64,000 nt of DNA from Bradyrhizobium sp. 195 (lineage in GTDB: Bacteria > Pseudomonadota > Alphaproteobacteria > Rhizobiales > Xanthobacteraceae). The DNA lies in NCBI RefSeq assembly GCF_023101665.1, contig NZ_CP082162.1, positions 372,001-436,000 of the forward strand, in the 5' to 3' direction. The position numbers and the translations under genes were made by a program. The notes under the pieces were generated by a model. That model ran no database searches. It had not been told where the DNA came from and saw only the letters and a list, made by a program, of their open reading frames with translations. Of this stretch, positions 17,921 to 28,100 are shown one piece after another; within the stretch, counting starts at the first letter, position 1, and the number at the start of each line of letters is the position of its first letter.

Positions 17921-18112
17921 ATGACCACGTTTCCTCTGCCGGACATCCTGCACAGAATGATCACAGGCGAGCTGGAGCCGATTAATGCCACGAGCCTCTC
18001 GGCGCGATCCGCCACGGCCGAACGCGTCGCCATCTCAAACGAAATGCTTTGGCGTTCTCGGCGATTGCTTGCTCAGTCCGTGAAAGAAGAAGGCCCCTCG
18101 TCCGCTTCTTAA
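17921..18112 (+). CDS. small hypothetical protein
   Basis: A 63-residue frame starting at an ATG preceded by CAGGAGGG. The sequence MTTFPLPDILHRMITGELEP and ERVAISNEMLWRSRRLLAQS is helix-like and coherent. The longer in-frame extension to 17708 is not protein-like. Family unknown to me; such short proteins are common in rhizobial accessory DNA. Confidence 0.5.
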   Translation: MTTFPLPDILHRMITGELEPINATSLSARSATAERVAISNEMLWRSRRLLAQSVKEEGPSSAS

Positions 18113-18156
18113 CCTATGAAAATGCAACCTTTGCTAAGCGCGTGCATTTTTTGCCA

Positions 18157-18330
18157 ATGACCGACGTCTTGCTCTCTCGGGCCGAACTTGCCATCCAGGA
18201 AGCCCGCAAACTGCGGGATGAGCGAGACGCTCCCGCTCGGCATGGCGAGACGATCCGCGCTGAGTGCCGCCGCGCTTTGCTGGCAAGTGAGATGGTGCGC
18301 TCAAAGGTCCGAGAGGGCAACAAAGAGTAA
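18157..18330 (+). CDS. small charged hypothetical protein
   Basis: A 57-residue frame, helical and highly charged (LSRAELAIQEARKLRDERDA, ECRRALLASEMVRSKVREG). No strong ribosome-binding site is visible, so the start is provisional. No known family. Confidence 0.45.
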   Translation: MTDVLLSRAELAIQEARKLRDERDAPARHGETIRAECRRALLASEMVRSKVREGNKE

Positions 18331-18393
18331 GTCCGCCCCAGTTGGCTTGAGATAGATCAAGGCTCCCACCCATTCCGGGATGACCAGCGGACT

Positions 18394-18527
18394 ATGGCCG
18401 CCGGCGACAAACAGACCGATGGCAAGGAAACCAAGCCTCCCGCTTGGAGGAGGCGCGGCGGATCATTGAGGAATACGCAAACGACTTGCGAGACATCATC
18501 CGGAAGCTACGCCGCAAGATGAATTGA
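18394..18527 (+). pseudogene. small helical protein with a single frameshift
   Basis: From ATG 18394 the frame reads MAAGDKQTDGKETKPP. One base out of phase it continues LEEARRIIEEYANDLRDIIR and KLRRKMN to TGA at 18525. Joined, this is a roughly 44-residue helical protein of a kind I recall as common in Bradyrhizobium. The stop runs into an intrinsic terminator, supporting that this was a real transcription unit. Confidence 0.55.
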
Positions 18528-18555
18528 GGCCGCCTCAGTGGGCGGCCTCTTTCAT
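18526..18555 (+). terminator. rho-independent terminator
   Basis: GAGGCCGCC, six-base loop, GGCGGCCTC followed by TTTCATTT. The 9-bp GC-rich stem begins at the stop codon of the small helical gene, so it ends that transcript. Confidence 0.75.
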
Positions 18556-18768
18556 TTCAGCCCACGTTGACTTCCGTTGCTGGCCCGTTCCAGACATTCG
18601 GTCTCGACCCGCTGAGGAATGCTCGTGACCATTAGCGGTCATGGTGGCAATGCAGATAGCGGATCGCCGCGCTGACATCTTGCGCCTCCAACGCCCCGGA
18701 CTCCATGCCGCGATGTGGTATGCTCCAACCTGAATTTAGCGTGGTCCTGAGCCTCCTTGGAGGGCTGC

Positions 18769-19773
18769 ATGAGACGGCGCGATTTCATCAATCTTCTTGG
18801 CGGTGCGGCGGTGGCATGGCCGCTGGCTGTGGCGGCGCAGCAGAGCACCAATAGCAAGCGTCTTGCTATCTTCAGCCCAGCAGAGCCAAGCGCGGACTTG
18901 CATGAGCATAGCGAAAGCAAAAAGTCCCGAGCCTTTTTCGCGGAGCTTCGGCGGTTGGGGTGGGTCGAGGGACAAAACCTCAAGGTCGAAAGTTACGGCC
19001 GAGAGCAAAATGCGTCCGGCCCCGAATCCCTGGCGGCGGAAATCGTTCGGAGCAGCCCGGATGTCATCCACGTCGTTGGCCCGGGCGCAGTCATCTTCAA
19101 GAAGCTAACATCGCGTATTCCAATCGTAGTGATAACGACCGACCCCGTTAAGCAAGGGATCGCCGAAAGTCTGGCTCACCCGGGCGGCAATTTCACCGGA
19201 GCTAGCATCGATGCCGGTCTGTCCATTCATGGGAAGCGGATTGCACTGTTGCGCGAGATGGTTCCGACGATGTCGAAACTTGGCTGTCTCGCTCTTCGTT
19301 TCCAATGGAATGGGTCGAGCGCAGACGCTTTCCGCGCAGCTGCCGAAATAGCAGGCCTCCCTCTCGCAGTGTCTTTACTGGAATTTTCTACCAGCGAAGC
19401 AGACGTTCGGGCGGCGGTCGAGAGCATCTCCCGCGACGGTGCAAACGCGATCATGGTCCTCGATTCGCCTCAGGTCCTTCAAAACAGCACTTTGATCGCC
19501 AAGCTGCTCGGCGACGCGAAACTTCCGGCGATTTTCACCTTTACCGAATCCGTCGAGGCCGGGGGCTTAATGGCCTATTCCTTCGATCTGATCGAAGTGC
19601 ATAAGCGCGCCGCCCACAATATCGACGCGATTCTCCGAGGATCAAAGCCCGGCGACATCCCGATTTACCAAGTAACCAAATTCGAGTTGTCCCTCAACCT
19701 CAAGACAGCCAAGCAACTGGGGCTTTTCGTACCTCCTGCGCTCGTCGCGAGCGCCGATAAGGTAATTGAGTGA
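18769..19773 (+). CDS. orphan ABC transporter substrate-binding protein (TrpX/ABC_sub_bind type)
   Basis: A 334-residue periplasmic binding protein. The N-terminus MRRRDFINLLGGAAVAWPLA is a twin-arginine-like signal peptide typical of this rhizobial family. Then come FFAELRRLGWVEGQNLKVES, TTDPVKQGIAESLAHPGGN and the C-terminal ELSLNLKTAKQLGLFVPPAL. The ATG at 18769 is used rather than a TTG at 18757. No permease or ATPase lies next to it. A relic of another family member's 3' end occurs at 28648-28788. Confidence 0.88.
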   Translation: MRRRDFINLLGGAAVAWPLAVAAQQSTNSKRLAIFSPAEPSADLHEHSESKKSRAFFAELRRLGWVEGQNLKVESYGREQNASGPESLAAEIVRSSPDVIHVVGPGAVIFKKLTSRIPIVVITTDPVKQGIAESLAHPGGNFTGASIDAGLSIHGKRIALLREMVPTMSKLGCLALRFQWNGSSADAFRAAAEIAGLPLAVSLLEFSTSEADVRAAVESISRDGANAIMVLDSPQVLQNSTLIAKLLGDAKLPAIFTFTESVEAGGLMAYSFDLIEVHKRAAHNIDAILRGSKPGDIPIYQVTKFELSLNLKTAKQLGLFVPPALVASADKVIE

Positions 19774-20000
19774 ACAAGCAAAGGTCCGGTTCTGGCCCAT
19801 CGCGTTGGCGCAGTGCAGCGGCAGAATCATCCTGGAGCCGGGAGTAGAGCCGAAGTCATCGCCTCCGGTGCAGATCGGCCGTTGAGGTCCGCTGTTAGTT
19901 CACTCGGGCGAGACTCCCTTAACCGACGCTTTAGGGCGGCGTGGGCTGGCGATGCTGATCTTCCAGCAGCGCGGAAGCGAGCGCGAGCAAGCTCTGCTGG

Positions 20001-20587
20001 TCATAGCTCGCGCTCCATCGCTGGATGCTTGGGGTTCTTCAATTTGATCCAATAGCGACAGCGACCGGCCTCATAAGGACGGTCCCGCCGTTTGGACACC
20101 AGTCCCTCAAGCCCGATGTTGCAGGCAGCGCGAAACAAATCAGGCCCAAGCTCGCCAAGTTCGAACGGATTGATGAACACGCCTTCAGGACGCCGCGCCA
20201 GCAGGCGCTCCAAGTTGACCTTCCGCATCGACAGCGGGAGCATGCGGAGGTCGTCGCCGTCCTCAGCGAGAATATCGAAGGCACAGAACTGCACCTCGTC
20301 ATCATGCTTGCGCGAGTGCAACGCGTTGAAATCTGAGACGCCATCGACGCCCAGCACGACCGCTTCGCCGTCGAGCACGAACTGCTTCTGGCGGACCTTA
20401 CGAGCGGCTTCCACGATCCAAGGATAACGGCTGGCCCAATTGTAGCCTCCGCGCGTGATCAAGCGCACGCGGGCGCCGTCGCGCTCCAGACGGAGCGGTA
20501 ACCGTCGTATTTTACTTCGTGAAGCCAATCGGCGCCGTCCGGGACCGTGGGTGCCCCTGGTCGGCAGGCAAAACTCAATGAACGCAT
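20001..20587 (-). pseudogene. ATP-dependent DNA ligase catalytic domain, one frameshift
   Basis: On the minus strand the first frame reads WLHEVKYDGYR, containing the adenylation lysine in KYDGYR. One base out of phase the second frame continues LERDGARVRLITRGGYNWAS, FVLDGEAVVLGVDGVSDFNAL and the motif EGLVSKRRDRPYEAGRCRYW, ending near KLKNPKHPAMEREL. This is the nucleotidyltransferase domain of LigC/LigD-type ligases used in non-homologous end joining or short-patch repair. No OB-fold, polymerase or nuclease domain follows; length with the base restored is about 195 residues, as in stand-alone small ligase-like genes. Confidence 0.8.
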
Positions 20588-21020
20588 GCGGAAAAAATAG
20601 GCATTCCCGACCGTTTTGGCAGGTCGGCATACCCGTAGATCGCATCTACGGGAAAATTTGTAGCGCTCTGAGCGGTAGTCCGGACTCCCCCGGCACACCG
20701 ATACCTTTAAGTAGACAGCGCCGGGGCTGGCATTTCATCCCGAACAAGATTGTAACCGGCAAGGGGTCGCTGTGAGGCGGCCCCTTTCGGTTTTGGTGTC
20801 TCGCGCAGATTAAGCTTGAGCACCCGCACTTTCGGACCGCTCCGAACTTCGGGCGGATTTCGCACTGCACAATTGGTTCCCATGGTAAGGTCCTCCCTTG
20901 AGGCTTGGCTCCGAGAGCAAGATGGCGATCTATCTGCATCTACAGACCCACGGCATGGCGCCGAAAGAGGTTGCCTGCATCACCCCAAAGCATACGAGCA
21001 AACGTTGCATGCCCTCTCTG
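20588..21020. other. intergenic stretch without a supported gene
   Basis: Region upstream of the ligase relic (minus strand). Short overlapping frames on both strands have no motifs, and no terminator with a T-run is apparent. Confidence 0.35.
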
Positions 21021-21143
21021 TCAAGGATCGCGACGACCCGCTAACGGAACTGATTGCGAAAACGATCATCAAAATCGCGCAGACCGGCATCAAATCGCTT
21101 CCCACATTCGGCTCTGGCGATCAGGGAACTCGAAATGCGCTAA
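21021..21143 (+). pseudogene. small helical protein, frameshifted
   Basis: The frame beginning around 21021 reads VKDRDDPLTELIAKTIIKIA then QTGIK. In another frame ALAIRELEMR and a TAA follow. Together they match a small rhizobial protein type ('DP-T-LIAK-II-IAQTG...A-AIRELG'). A 1-2 base shift near 21095 breaks it and no proper start is visible. Confidence 0.5.
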
Positions 21144-21228
21144 GGCGCCCCCGTGGGAACCGAAACATTTCCGAGCCTCCGGGAGTTTGGTTCTCGGCTC
21201 GGGGCTTCGCAATCACGCGAGGCGCGCT

Positions 21229-21330
21229 ATGACCCATTTACCGGCGGGCGACGCAGTTCTCACTGTCGCCATCATGGGCATCACCTTCCTAATTGAGGTT
21301 ACGTTTTTCGCCTGGATCGGGGTGTTCTGA
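21229..21330 (+). CDS. putative 33-residue single-span membrane peptide
   Basis: MTHLPAGDAVLTVAIMGITF followed by a hydrophobic LIEVTFFAWIGVF tail makes one transmembrane helix. A weak GCGAGG lies upstream. Too short to classify. Confidence 0.4.
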   Translation: MTHLPAGDAVLTVAIMGITFLIEVTFFAWIGVF

Positions 21331-21391
21331 ATGCGCGCCCCCGCATGATTGATGGAGCGGTCGGCGTCATTGCTCAGGTGCGGAGCGTGTG

Positions 21392-21541
21392 ATGGACGAC
21401 GATGAGGACCAGCACGACCTTGAAGATCAGATCATGCGCTACCGTATGATGGAGCGTGATGTCACCGATCCGCTCGCACTCGGCCTCCTACAAGACATCG
21501 TTGCAGAATTAGAGGCGGCACTGCGAGTGCCCAATGAGTAG
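21392..21541 (+). CDS. small acidic hypothetical protein
   Basis: A 49-residue frame, MDDDEDQHDLEDQIMRYRMM through LLQDIVAELEAALRVPNE, acidic and helical, preceded by GGAGCGTGTG. No known family. Confidence 0.45.
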   Translation: MDDDEDQHDLEDQIMRYRMMERDVTDPLALGLLQDIVAELEAALRVPNE

Positions 21542-21554
21542 GGCGGCCTGACGG

Positions 21555-21720
21555 CTACTTCTTCAACAGCAGTCCCAACGTTCGCGCCATTCGCCTCACT
21601 GATCCTGCGTGACGGCCCAGCTCGGCTGCTATCTTCGATACGCCAGCGCGTGCCCCGGGCCAGTCTGACCAATCCTCGGACTTCCTGCTCGTCCCATTGT
21701 TTTGGCTTCGGTGTTTTCAT
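21555..21720 (-). pseudogene. small HTH/SANT-like protein, one frameshift
   Basis: Starts MKTPKPKQWDEQEVRGLVRL on the minus strand. One base out of phase it continues AGVSKIAAELGRHAGSVRRM and ARTLGLLLKK to a TAG at 21555. The corrected 54-residue protein is a helix-turn-helix of the small rhizobial type with 'W-E-EVR-LV-LAR..G-S-IA..L-R-AGSV'. It would bind DNA; the shift removes the recognition helix. Confidence 0.6.
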
Positions 21721-22129
21721 GGTGCGGCGTTCAACCCGCGCTAGTTAACCAGTGGGCCTACTAGCCGACACTTGGGAAATTTACGGGTGGTGCCTGCCCC
21801 CACGAGGCTCGGCGGTGGCGGCGGATTTTGGCGCGCGCAAGATGGGCGTGCGCGGCGGCCCGACTATCGCCCGAACTCTATCGGGGATCGGACCGGTGTC
21901 GTGGCATAAGAGGTCCGGTATCAAGGGTAGATCGGACCTGCCGTATGCGAGCGCGGACCGCCGCTTTGCCCATAGCGGACCTCGCACGAGTCGCTTCATT
22001 TTGTGGCTAAGCTGACCCCGTTTAAGGCAGTCGGAAAGAGCGCAGCCAACGGACGTGGTGACAGCAGAGGCATGCTGGAGGGCGAGGGTTACATTTCAGA
22101 GCAGGAAGAGTGGCCGAGAGCTTGCTCGA
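21721..22129. other. intergenic stretch without a supported gene
   Basis: Overlapping frames on both strands, no motifs. Contains GTCCG-rich dispersed sequence similar to other intergenic patches in the window (for example near 19785 and 33480), which seem to be old repeat debris. Confidence 0.35.
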
Positions 22130-22372
22130 TCAGCGCTTATCTGCCGTCTGACTGTTGGCTTTCTTCTCGAGTTCATCAATTCTGTCTAGTGCGTTGCTTA
22201 GAAGCTCGCCTAACACCAGCAGTGTTGAGTAGAGCTGCTGCGACATACCTGGCGTCGCAGCATGTATCACTCGCTTTATTTCCTCTCGCATTGCCATGGC
22301 AGTTCTCGCAGTGCCCTTCGTGATCGGAGCTAAGACAGACGCGACTTCGTCGGCTCTGGAACTAAGGTGCAC
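22130..22372 (-). CDS. small helical hypothetical protein
   Basis: An 80-residue protein with a long helical C-terminus (LLVLGELLSNALDRIDELEK). It starts seven bases after the stop of the DUF768-like gene upstream, in the same direction, so the two form a small operon. Function unknown. Confidence 0.6.
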   Translation of the reverse strand: MHLSSRADEVASVLAPITKGTARTAMAMREEIKRVIHAATPGMSQQLYSTLLVLGELLSNALDRIDELEKKANSQTADKR

Positions 22373-22379
22373 GTCGAAG

Positions 22380-22622
22380 TCACTTGCGGCGATCCTGCTC
22401 AGTCCGGTTGGCAGTCGCTAGTTTTTCCCGGATGTACTGCTTTAGATCACCAACCTCTTCCTCAATGGCCGCTCGCGTGATGTTTTGGTTCTTGGCGCCT
22501 TCAACGAGGCGGTCAACCAATACGTCCACACTTTGTGAAGCACCCGGCGTCCCGTATTGCTCCGCAGCGTGAACGCTGTTCTCGATCCAAAAAACAATGT
22601 ACTCGCGTGCCGTCGTAAGCAT
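22380..22622 (-). CDS. DUF768-like small protein
   Basis: An 80-residue protein. EYIVFWIENSVHAAEQYGTP, VDVLVDRLVEGAKNQNITRA and AIEEEVGDLKQYIREKL match the layout of DUF768 proteins of rhizobia ('FL-KWL--NV...V--L---L---A---GI-R-EIEE--G-V---I'). First gene of a two-gene minus-strand unit. Function of DUF768 unknown. Confidence 0.65.
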   Translation of the reverse strand: MLTTAREYIVFWIENSVHAAEQYGTPGASQSVDVLVDRLVEGAKNQNITRAAIEEEVGDLKQYIREKLATANRTEQDRRK

Positions 22623-22847
22623 GTGAAGTCTCTGCCAGCATCGAATTTAGCTTCGCTTGGAGCGTAACTAGATGCAGGGCTCGGGGCAAGGCGGCACCCC
22701 CGCACGGCGGTTCCAGGCGTTGCTATCAGACGTTGCGGTTGCGGCCTGTATCCTCAGCTTCACGGGGCAGTAGGCCTGTTTCCGGCCTCGGCGGCCTGGT
22801 TCGGTTTTCGCAGTGGCCTGTTTTGCCTTTCGGGCGCATAAACGGAC

Positions 22848-23039
22848 ATGTCCGATTCTCATTACCGAACCTGTCGGTGTGGCGCGGTCTATAGCCGAAC
22901 TGAGGCGATGGCCCCGGGTCGGCAGATCGCCAGCTTCGAATGCTCGGTTTGCGGCGCGACCATGGAATCGTGGAACACCGCTTGGGTGCCCACCTATAGG
23001 TTGATTGCCGGACCCGTCCGACTTCCTCGACCCAGCTAG
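22848..23039 (+). CDS. small zinc-ribbon protein (CxC/CxxC)
   Basis: A 63-residue protein with Cys9 and Cys11 (RTCRCGAVYSRTE) and Cys32/Cys35 (FECSVCGATMESWN). It matches a small rhizobial family in which 'CRCGA-Y-RTEA..F-C--CG--LE-WN' is conserved. Probably binds one zinc. First of three small plus-strand genes before the IS110 element. Function unknown. Confidence 0.7.
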   Translation: MSDSHYRTCRCGAVYSRTEAMAPGRQIASFECSVCGATMESWNTAWVPTYRLIAGPVRLPRPS

Positions 23040-23077
23040 TTATTGCAACTCTCGGCATGTCCCCGGATTAGCCATTG

Positions 23078-23320
23078 ATGGCAGAGTCGTTCGGCAATTC
23101 GTTCACTATCGTTGAGGTGACCTCAGACGACGCGCGGCCAGCGAAGCAGATGTGGCTGGCCTTAGCCAAGCCCAGTCAGGCGTTGACATTGGTACTCGCG
23201 GCTGTTCCCGAAGGCTGGACGGCCGAAATTGTACCAACGGTTCTCACTGCAAAGCAGCAAAAGCTGTTTCAGGAACTCAACCTCGGACCAGGAGAGGTTT
23301 ACAGGCTCGCTCCAGAGTGA
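23078..23320 (+). CDS. small hypothetical protein
   Basis: An 80-residue frame from ATG 23078 (a TTG directly before it is also possible). AKQMWLALAKPSQALTLVLA and VPEGWTAEIVPTVLTAKQQK are protein-like, with a C-terminal LFQELNLGPGEVYRLAPE. No known family. It lies between two zinc-ribbon genes. Confidence 0.6.
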   Translation: MAESFGNSFTIVEVTSDDARPAKQMWLALAKPSQALTLVLAAVPEGWTAEIVPTVLTAKQQKLFQELNLGPGEVYRLAPE

Positions 23321-23369
23321 GGCACCGGGTGACCCCTAGTAGCTCCCCGTCTCCAGTTGAGCCGATCCC

Positions 23370-23579
23370 ATGATCGTAGAAACCTCTGCCACTGTTCGAG
23401 CGTTCCCGGGGATGGCGAAGCAAGAGCAAGAAACCAAGCATCTGCCGGCTTGTTCGGCTTGTCATAAGCCCATGCACTTCGTTGACGTAGTTGGTTCTCT
23501 GGACGGGCCGATTGCCATCTTTCGATGTCCCGACTGCAAGAAGCTGTTTTGGGACCAGCCGAAGCGTGACGAAAAATAA
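23370..23579 (+). CDS. small zinc-ribbon protein (two CxxC)
   Basis: A 69-residue protein with CSAC at residues 28-31 and CPDC at 53-56, separated by PMHFVDVVGSLDGPIAIFR. Classic four-cysteine zinc ribbon. A shorter start at MAKQEQE (23412) is possible. The stop overlaps a terminator stem. Function unknown. Confidence 0.7.
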   Translation: MIVETSATVRAFPGMAKQEQETKHLPACSACHKPMHFVDVVGSLDGPIAIFRCPDCKKLFWDQPKRDEK

Positions 23580-23605
23580 GGTCGCGTCAGTTGGCGGCCT
23601 TTTTC
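23578..23605 (+). terminator. rho-independent terminator
   Basis: AAGGTCGC, eight-base loop, GCGGCCTT followed by a T-run (TTTTT). It overlaps the stop of the zinc-ribbon gene and ends the three-gene unit. Confidence 0.7.
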
Positions 23606-23629
23606 TCCATTTGAAGTCCGCTGCTGATG

Positions 23630-25110
23630 CTGTGGACGGCTCCTCCACGGGCACGAGAGTGCCAAGGAGTGGGCGCCGTTTGAGGCTCCCACGATTCCGA
23701 GGAGCAGCCTATGCAGTCAATTTCGACGATTGGTCTGGATATCGCGAAGTCGGTCTTTCAAGTGCATGGCGTCGATGCAGCCGGTCAGGTGGTGATCCGC
23801 CGCCAGCTCAAGCGCCGTTTGGTGCTATCCTTCTTTGAGAAGTTGCCGCCGTGCCTGGTGGGGATTGAGGCTTGCGCGTCATCCCATTATTGGTCCCGCG
23901 AACTGCAGGCGTTGGGACATACGGTGCGGTTGATGCCTCCGGCCTATGTGAAGCCCTACGTCAAGCGGCAGAAGAACGACACCACGGACGCGGAGGCGAT
24001 TTGCGAGGCGGTCACCAGACCCAACATGCGGTTCGTGCCGACCAAGACGGTCGAGCAACAGAGCTGTCTGATGCTTCATCGAGCGCGCCATCTCTTCATC
24101 CGACAGCAGACTGCCGTCATCAATTCAATCCGCGCTTATCTTGCCGAGTTCGGGATTGTCGCCCCGGTGGGGCGCCGGGGTGTCGAGCAACTGCTGGAAG
24201 TTGTCGCCGACACAGCTGACCGCCGGCTCCCGGAGGTGGCCGCGCGTGTCTCGCGGCTCTCGGCAGCCAATTGCGGGCAGTGAAGGCCCAAATCCTGGAG
24301 TTCGACCGACGCATCATCGCCTGGCATCGATCGAGCGCGACGAGCAAACGGCTGGACGCGATCCCTGGCGTCGGGCCGGCGCTGGCAACAGCGCTGGTCG
24401 CGAGCGTTGCAGATGCCAAGGTCTTCCGATCAGGTCGGGATTTCTCGGCTTGGGTTGGGCTCGTGCCGAAGCAGAACTCGAGCGGAGGCAAGGACAAGCT
24501 TGGCAGCATCAGCAAGCAGGGCGACCGCTATTTGCGCAGCCTGTTCACGGCAGGCGCACTCGCCGTGATCCGCTATGCCAAGATCCATGGCACGGGGCAT
24601 CGGCCCTGGCTCACCGCGTTGCTGGCGCGGCGCCCCACCAAGGTCGCTGCCATCGCGCTCGCCAACAAACTCGCCAGGATGGCATGGGCGATGATGGCCA
24701 GGAACGAACGCTACAAGGAACCCGTCGCTCTTACGGCGTAACCGAGATCACAGCCGGTCATCCGGGTGTGACGTAACGGTTGGAAGGACGAACAGCACTA
24801 ATGCAGCGCCGGTCGATCCGGCGATCGGGACAACCCACATGGGCCATGGCATCTTCGAATGCGTGCTTTTGATCGGGACCTGATCCGCGGAGGGCATTAT
24901 GGCCAGCGGTCATGTGGACCGCGCAAACAGGCCGAACACATGGCCGCTCCGACCAACGCCGCAAAGTGAAGATTCTCCTTGCCAACCAGGAGCCGTCCAC
25001 ACATGGGCCATGGACCGAGGGGCAGAGCAGACGTCGTCCCACCGAGGGGCTCAGGGCTGCCTTTGACCCAAACCGGTCCTCAAGAGGGCGCTCTAGACAG
25101 GCTGTCTCAA
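23630..25110 (+). mobile_element. IS110-family insertion sequence (approximate limits)
   Basis: Defined by the IS110-type transposase at 23711-24741. IS110 elements carry no long terminal inverted repeats and usually make no target duplication, so the ends cannot be fixed by eye. The non-coding right flank (24742-25110) resembles sequence often found after such transposases in Bradyrhizobium. The 1 kb transposase is broken, so this copy cannot move itself. Confidence 0.5.
23711..24741 (+). pseudogene. IS110-family transposase, one frameshift
   Basis: The N-terminal DEDD half starts TIGLDIAKSVFQVHGVDAAG and includes LVGIEACASSHYW and QKNDTTDAEAICEAV, providing three of the acidic residues. 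The C-terminal half in another frame gives RLDAIPGVGPALATALVASV and SGGKDKLGSISKQGDRYLRS, containing the serine typical of the transposase_20 domain. One base is lost near 24248, between VAARV and the expected QLRAVKAQILEFDRR. Length otherwise normal (about 343 residues). Confidence 0.88.
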
Positions 25111-25150
25111 CTGCAGGATCATGCAGCGCAAGGCGAACCGGGGCGCCATC

Positions 25151-28100
25151 ATGGACGTCGGAGTTTGGCTGCGGAGGCTTGACCTCGAACAATATGAGGC
25201 GGCATTCCGCGAAAATGAGGTCAGTGAGAAGGTCCTGCCCAATCTGACGGCGGAGGACTTGAAAGACTTGGGCGTCGCCATGGTTGGGCACCGCCGCATG
25301 CTTCTAGATGCGATTGCGGCTCTGCGCGCGGAAAAGAGCGCAGCCACGCCAGTATTCGACGTTTCTCTGGCAATCCACGAAGAGGACACCGCCGAGCGTC
25401 GCCAAGTGACCGTAATGTTCTCGGATCTCGTCGGCTCGACGGCGCTCTCGGTCCGGATGGACCCAGAGGATTTGCGCGAGGTCATCACGGCCTATCAGAA
25501 ATGTGTTGCCGAGACCGTCCGCAGCTTCGGCGGGTTCGTGGCAAAATACATGGGCGACGGCGTTCTCGTCTACTTCGGTTATCCTCAAGCGCATGAGGAT
25601 GACGCCGAGCGAGCTGTTCGTGCCGGCCTCGCCCTGATCGACGCGGTTGCTGCCCTCCCAGCTCGCGAGCCCCTGCGGATGCGGGTTGGGGTTGCCACCG
25701 GGCTGGTGGTCGTCGGAGATCTCGTCGGCTCCGGCGAAGCGCAGGAGCGCGGGATTGTCGGCGAGACGCCGAACCTTGCGGCCCGTCTGCAAAGCATCGC
25801 GGAACCGAACACGGTCGTCATTGCCCAGGCCACGCGCAAACTGCTGGGCAATCTCTTCGAGCTGCGGGACCTCGGGCCAACGGAGCTTAAGGGGATCACA
25901 GGTCCAGTGCGAGCTTTCGCGGTGCTGCGGGCCAGTTCTGTCGAGAGCCGTTTCGACGCAATGCATCCCGGCGGCCTGACCGCACTCGTCGGCCGCGAAG
26001 AGGAGCTTGAACTCCTGTTACGGCGCTGGGCAAAAGCCAAGGCCGGCGAAGGCCAGGTGGTGCTGCTGTCCGGTGAGGCCGGTATCGGCAAATCCAGGCT
26101 CTCCACTGCACTCATGGAGCGCCTGACGGCCGAACCCCACACACGGCTTCGTTATTTCTGCTCGCCCCAACACATCGACAGCGTTCTTTATCCGATCATC
26201 GGGCAGCTCGAACGGGCTGCCGGACTTGTGCACGGCGACATACCGCAAGCCAAGCTCGACAAGCTCGATGCGCTCCTGGCGCAGACTTCGACGTCCCGGC
26301 AGGACGCGGCGCTGTTGGCCGAGATGTTGTCGCTTCCTAACGACGGACGCTATCCCGCTCTGGAGCCTGTTCCCGAACAGCGCCGGCAGAAAACGCTGGC
26401 GGCACTCGGCGTCCAATTGGAAGCCCTAGCGCGGTCCAGCCCCGTGCTCATGATCGTCGAGGATGCGCACTGGGGCGATCCCACGAGCCTGGAAGTGTTC
26501 GGTCGCTCGGTGAACCGGATCGTGAGCCTTCGCGTGCTCTTGATCGTGACGTTTCGGCCTGAGTTCGACGCGCCCTGGGTCGGACAACCGCATGTGACAA
26601 CGCTTGCCCTCAATCGGCTGGGACATCGCGAGGTCGGGACCGTCATCGAGTGCGTCGTCGGCAATAAGCTGCTGCCGGCGAAGGTCAGAAAGGACATTGT
26701 CGAGCGCACCGACGGCATCCCGTTGTTCGTCGAGGAGATGACGAAGGCGGTGCTGGAGGCTGGGGGCGAGCGCGGAGCGATGCAGACTGCGGCCGCGATT
26801 CCCTCTCCAGCGCTGGCGGTCCCCGCGAGCCTGTATGCTTCTCTGATGGCGCGGCTCGACCGGCTTGGCCCGGCCAAGGAGGTAGCACAAATCGGAGCGG
26901 TGATAGGTCGAGAGTTCTCTCATGTGCTATTAGCCGCCGTGCTGCGGCAGTCAGAGCCGGAACTGGTCTCGGCGCTCGACCGCCTGATGCAAGCCGGGTT
27001 GCTGTTCCGAAACGGCATCCCGCCGCACGCGACCTATTTGTTCAAGCACGCCCTCGTTCAGGACACCGCCTATGGCACATTGCTGCGCAATAGGCGGCAC
27101 GCGCTGCACGCGCGCATTGCCCGGGCGCTCGAGGAGACGTTTCCGGACATCGCGGCAACCCAGCCGGAAGTGCTTGCGCACCACTTCACCGAAGCTGACC
27201 TTGCGGAAAACGCCGTTGCCTACTGGCAGGCGGCCGGCCAGCGCGCGGCTGAGCGCTCGGCGCATGCCGAGTGCCTTGCCCATCTCTACAAGGGGCTGGC
27301 GCTCGTCAGGCGGGTCGCCGATCCGGCGGAGCGTGCCCGCCGCGAACTCGCCCTGCAGCTCGTGCTTGCGCCGGTGCTGATCGCCACCAAGAGCTATTCG
27401 GCGCCGGAGGTGGAGCAAGCCTATCTGCACGCACGCGATCTGTGTCAGCAAGCCGGCGATGTAGCGCAGCTCTATGCCGTGAACTGGGGGCTGTGGCTTG
27501 TTTACCAGCAGCGCTGCGAGTTCAAGGCGGCTCGCGGCCTATTGGACGGGCTGTTCGCGGTCGCTCGGCAGAGCGCCGATCCGGCGCTCCTCCTGCAGGC
27601 GCATCATGCCGCATGGACGACACTCCTTCATCTCCCGGAACTGACCGCGTGTCGGACGCATCTCGAAGCCGGATGGGCGCTGTATCGGCCGGACGCGCAC
27701 CGTGGCCATACGTTCCTGTATGGCGGCCACGACGCAGCCGTCTGCAATCGATACACCGCGGCCCTCACGCTGTGGCCGCTTGGTTTCCCCGAGCAGGCGC
27801 TTGCCACGGCGCGCGAGGCGGTGAGGATGGCGCGGGGGCTGTCGCACCCCTTCAGCCTTGTTCTCGCCCTGGTGTTCGCGGCAATGATCTACCAGCATCG
27901 GCGGGAAGCGGAGCCGGCCCAGGAGCATGCGGAGACCGCAATCGCGGTGTGCGCCGAGTATGGCATCGCACCGCACCTGGCGGCGGCTGGGAGCATCTTG
28001 CGGGGGTGGGCGATCGCGGCACGCGGGCAGGCGGTGGAAGGGATCGCGGAGATTCGCGGCGGTCTCGCGGCCGTCGAGCCGACGGGCGTGCGCATCCGTC

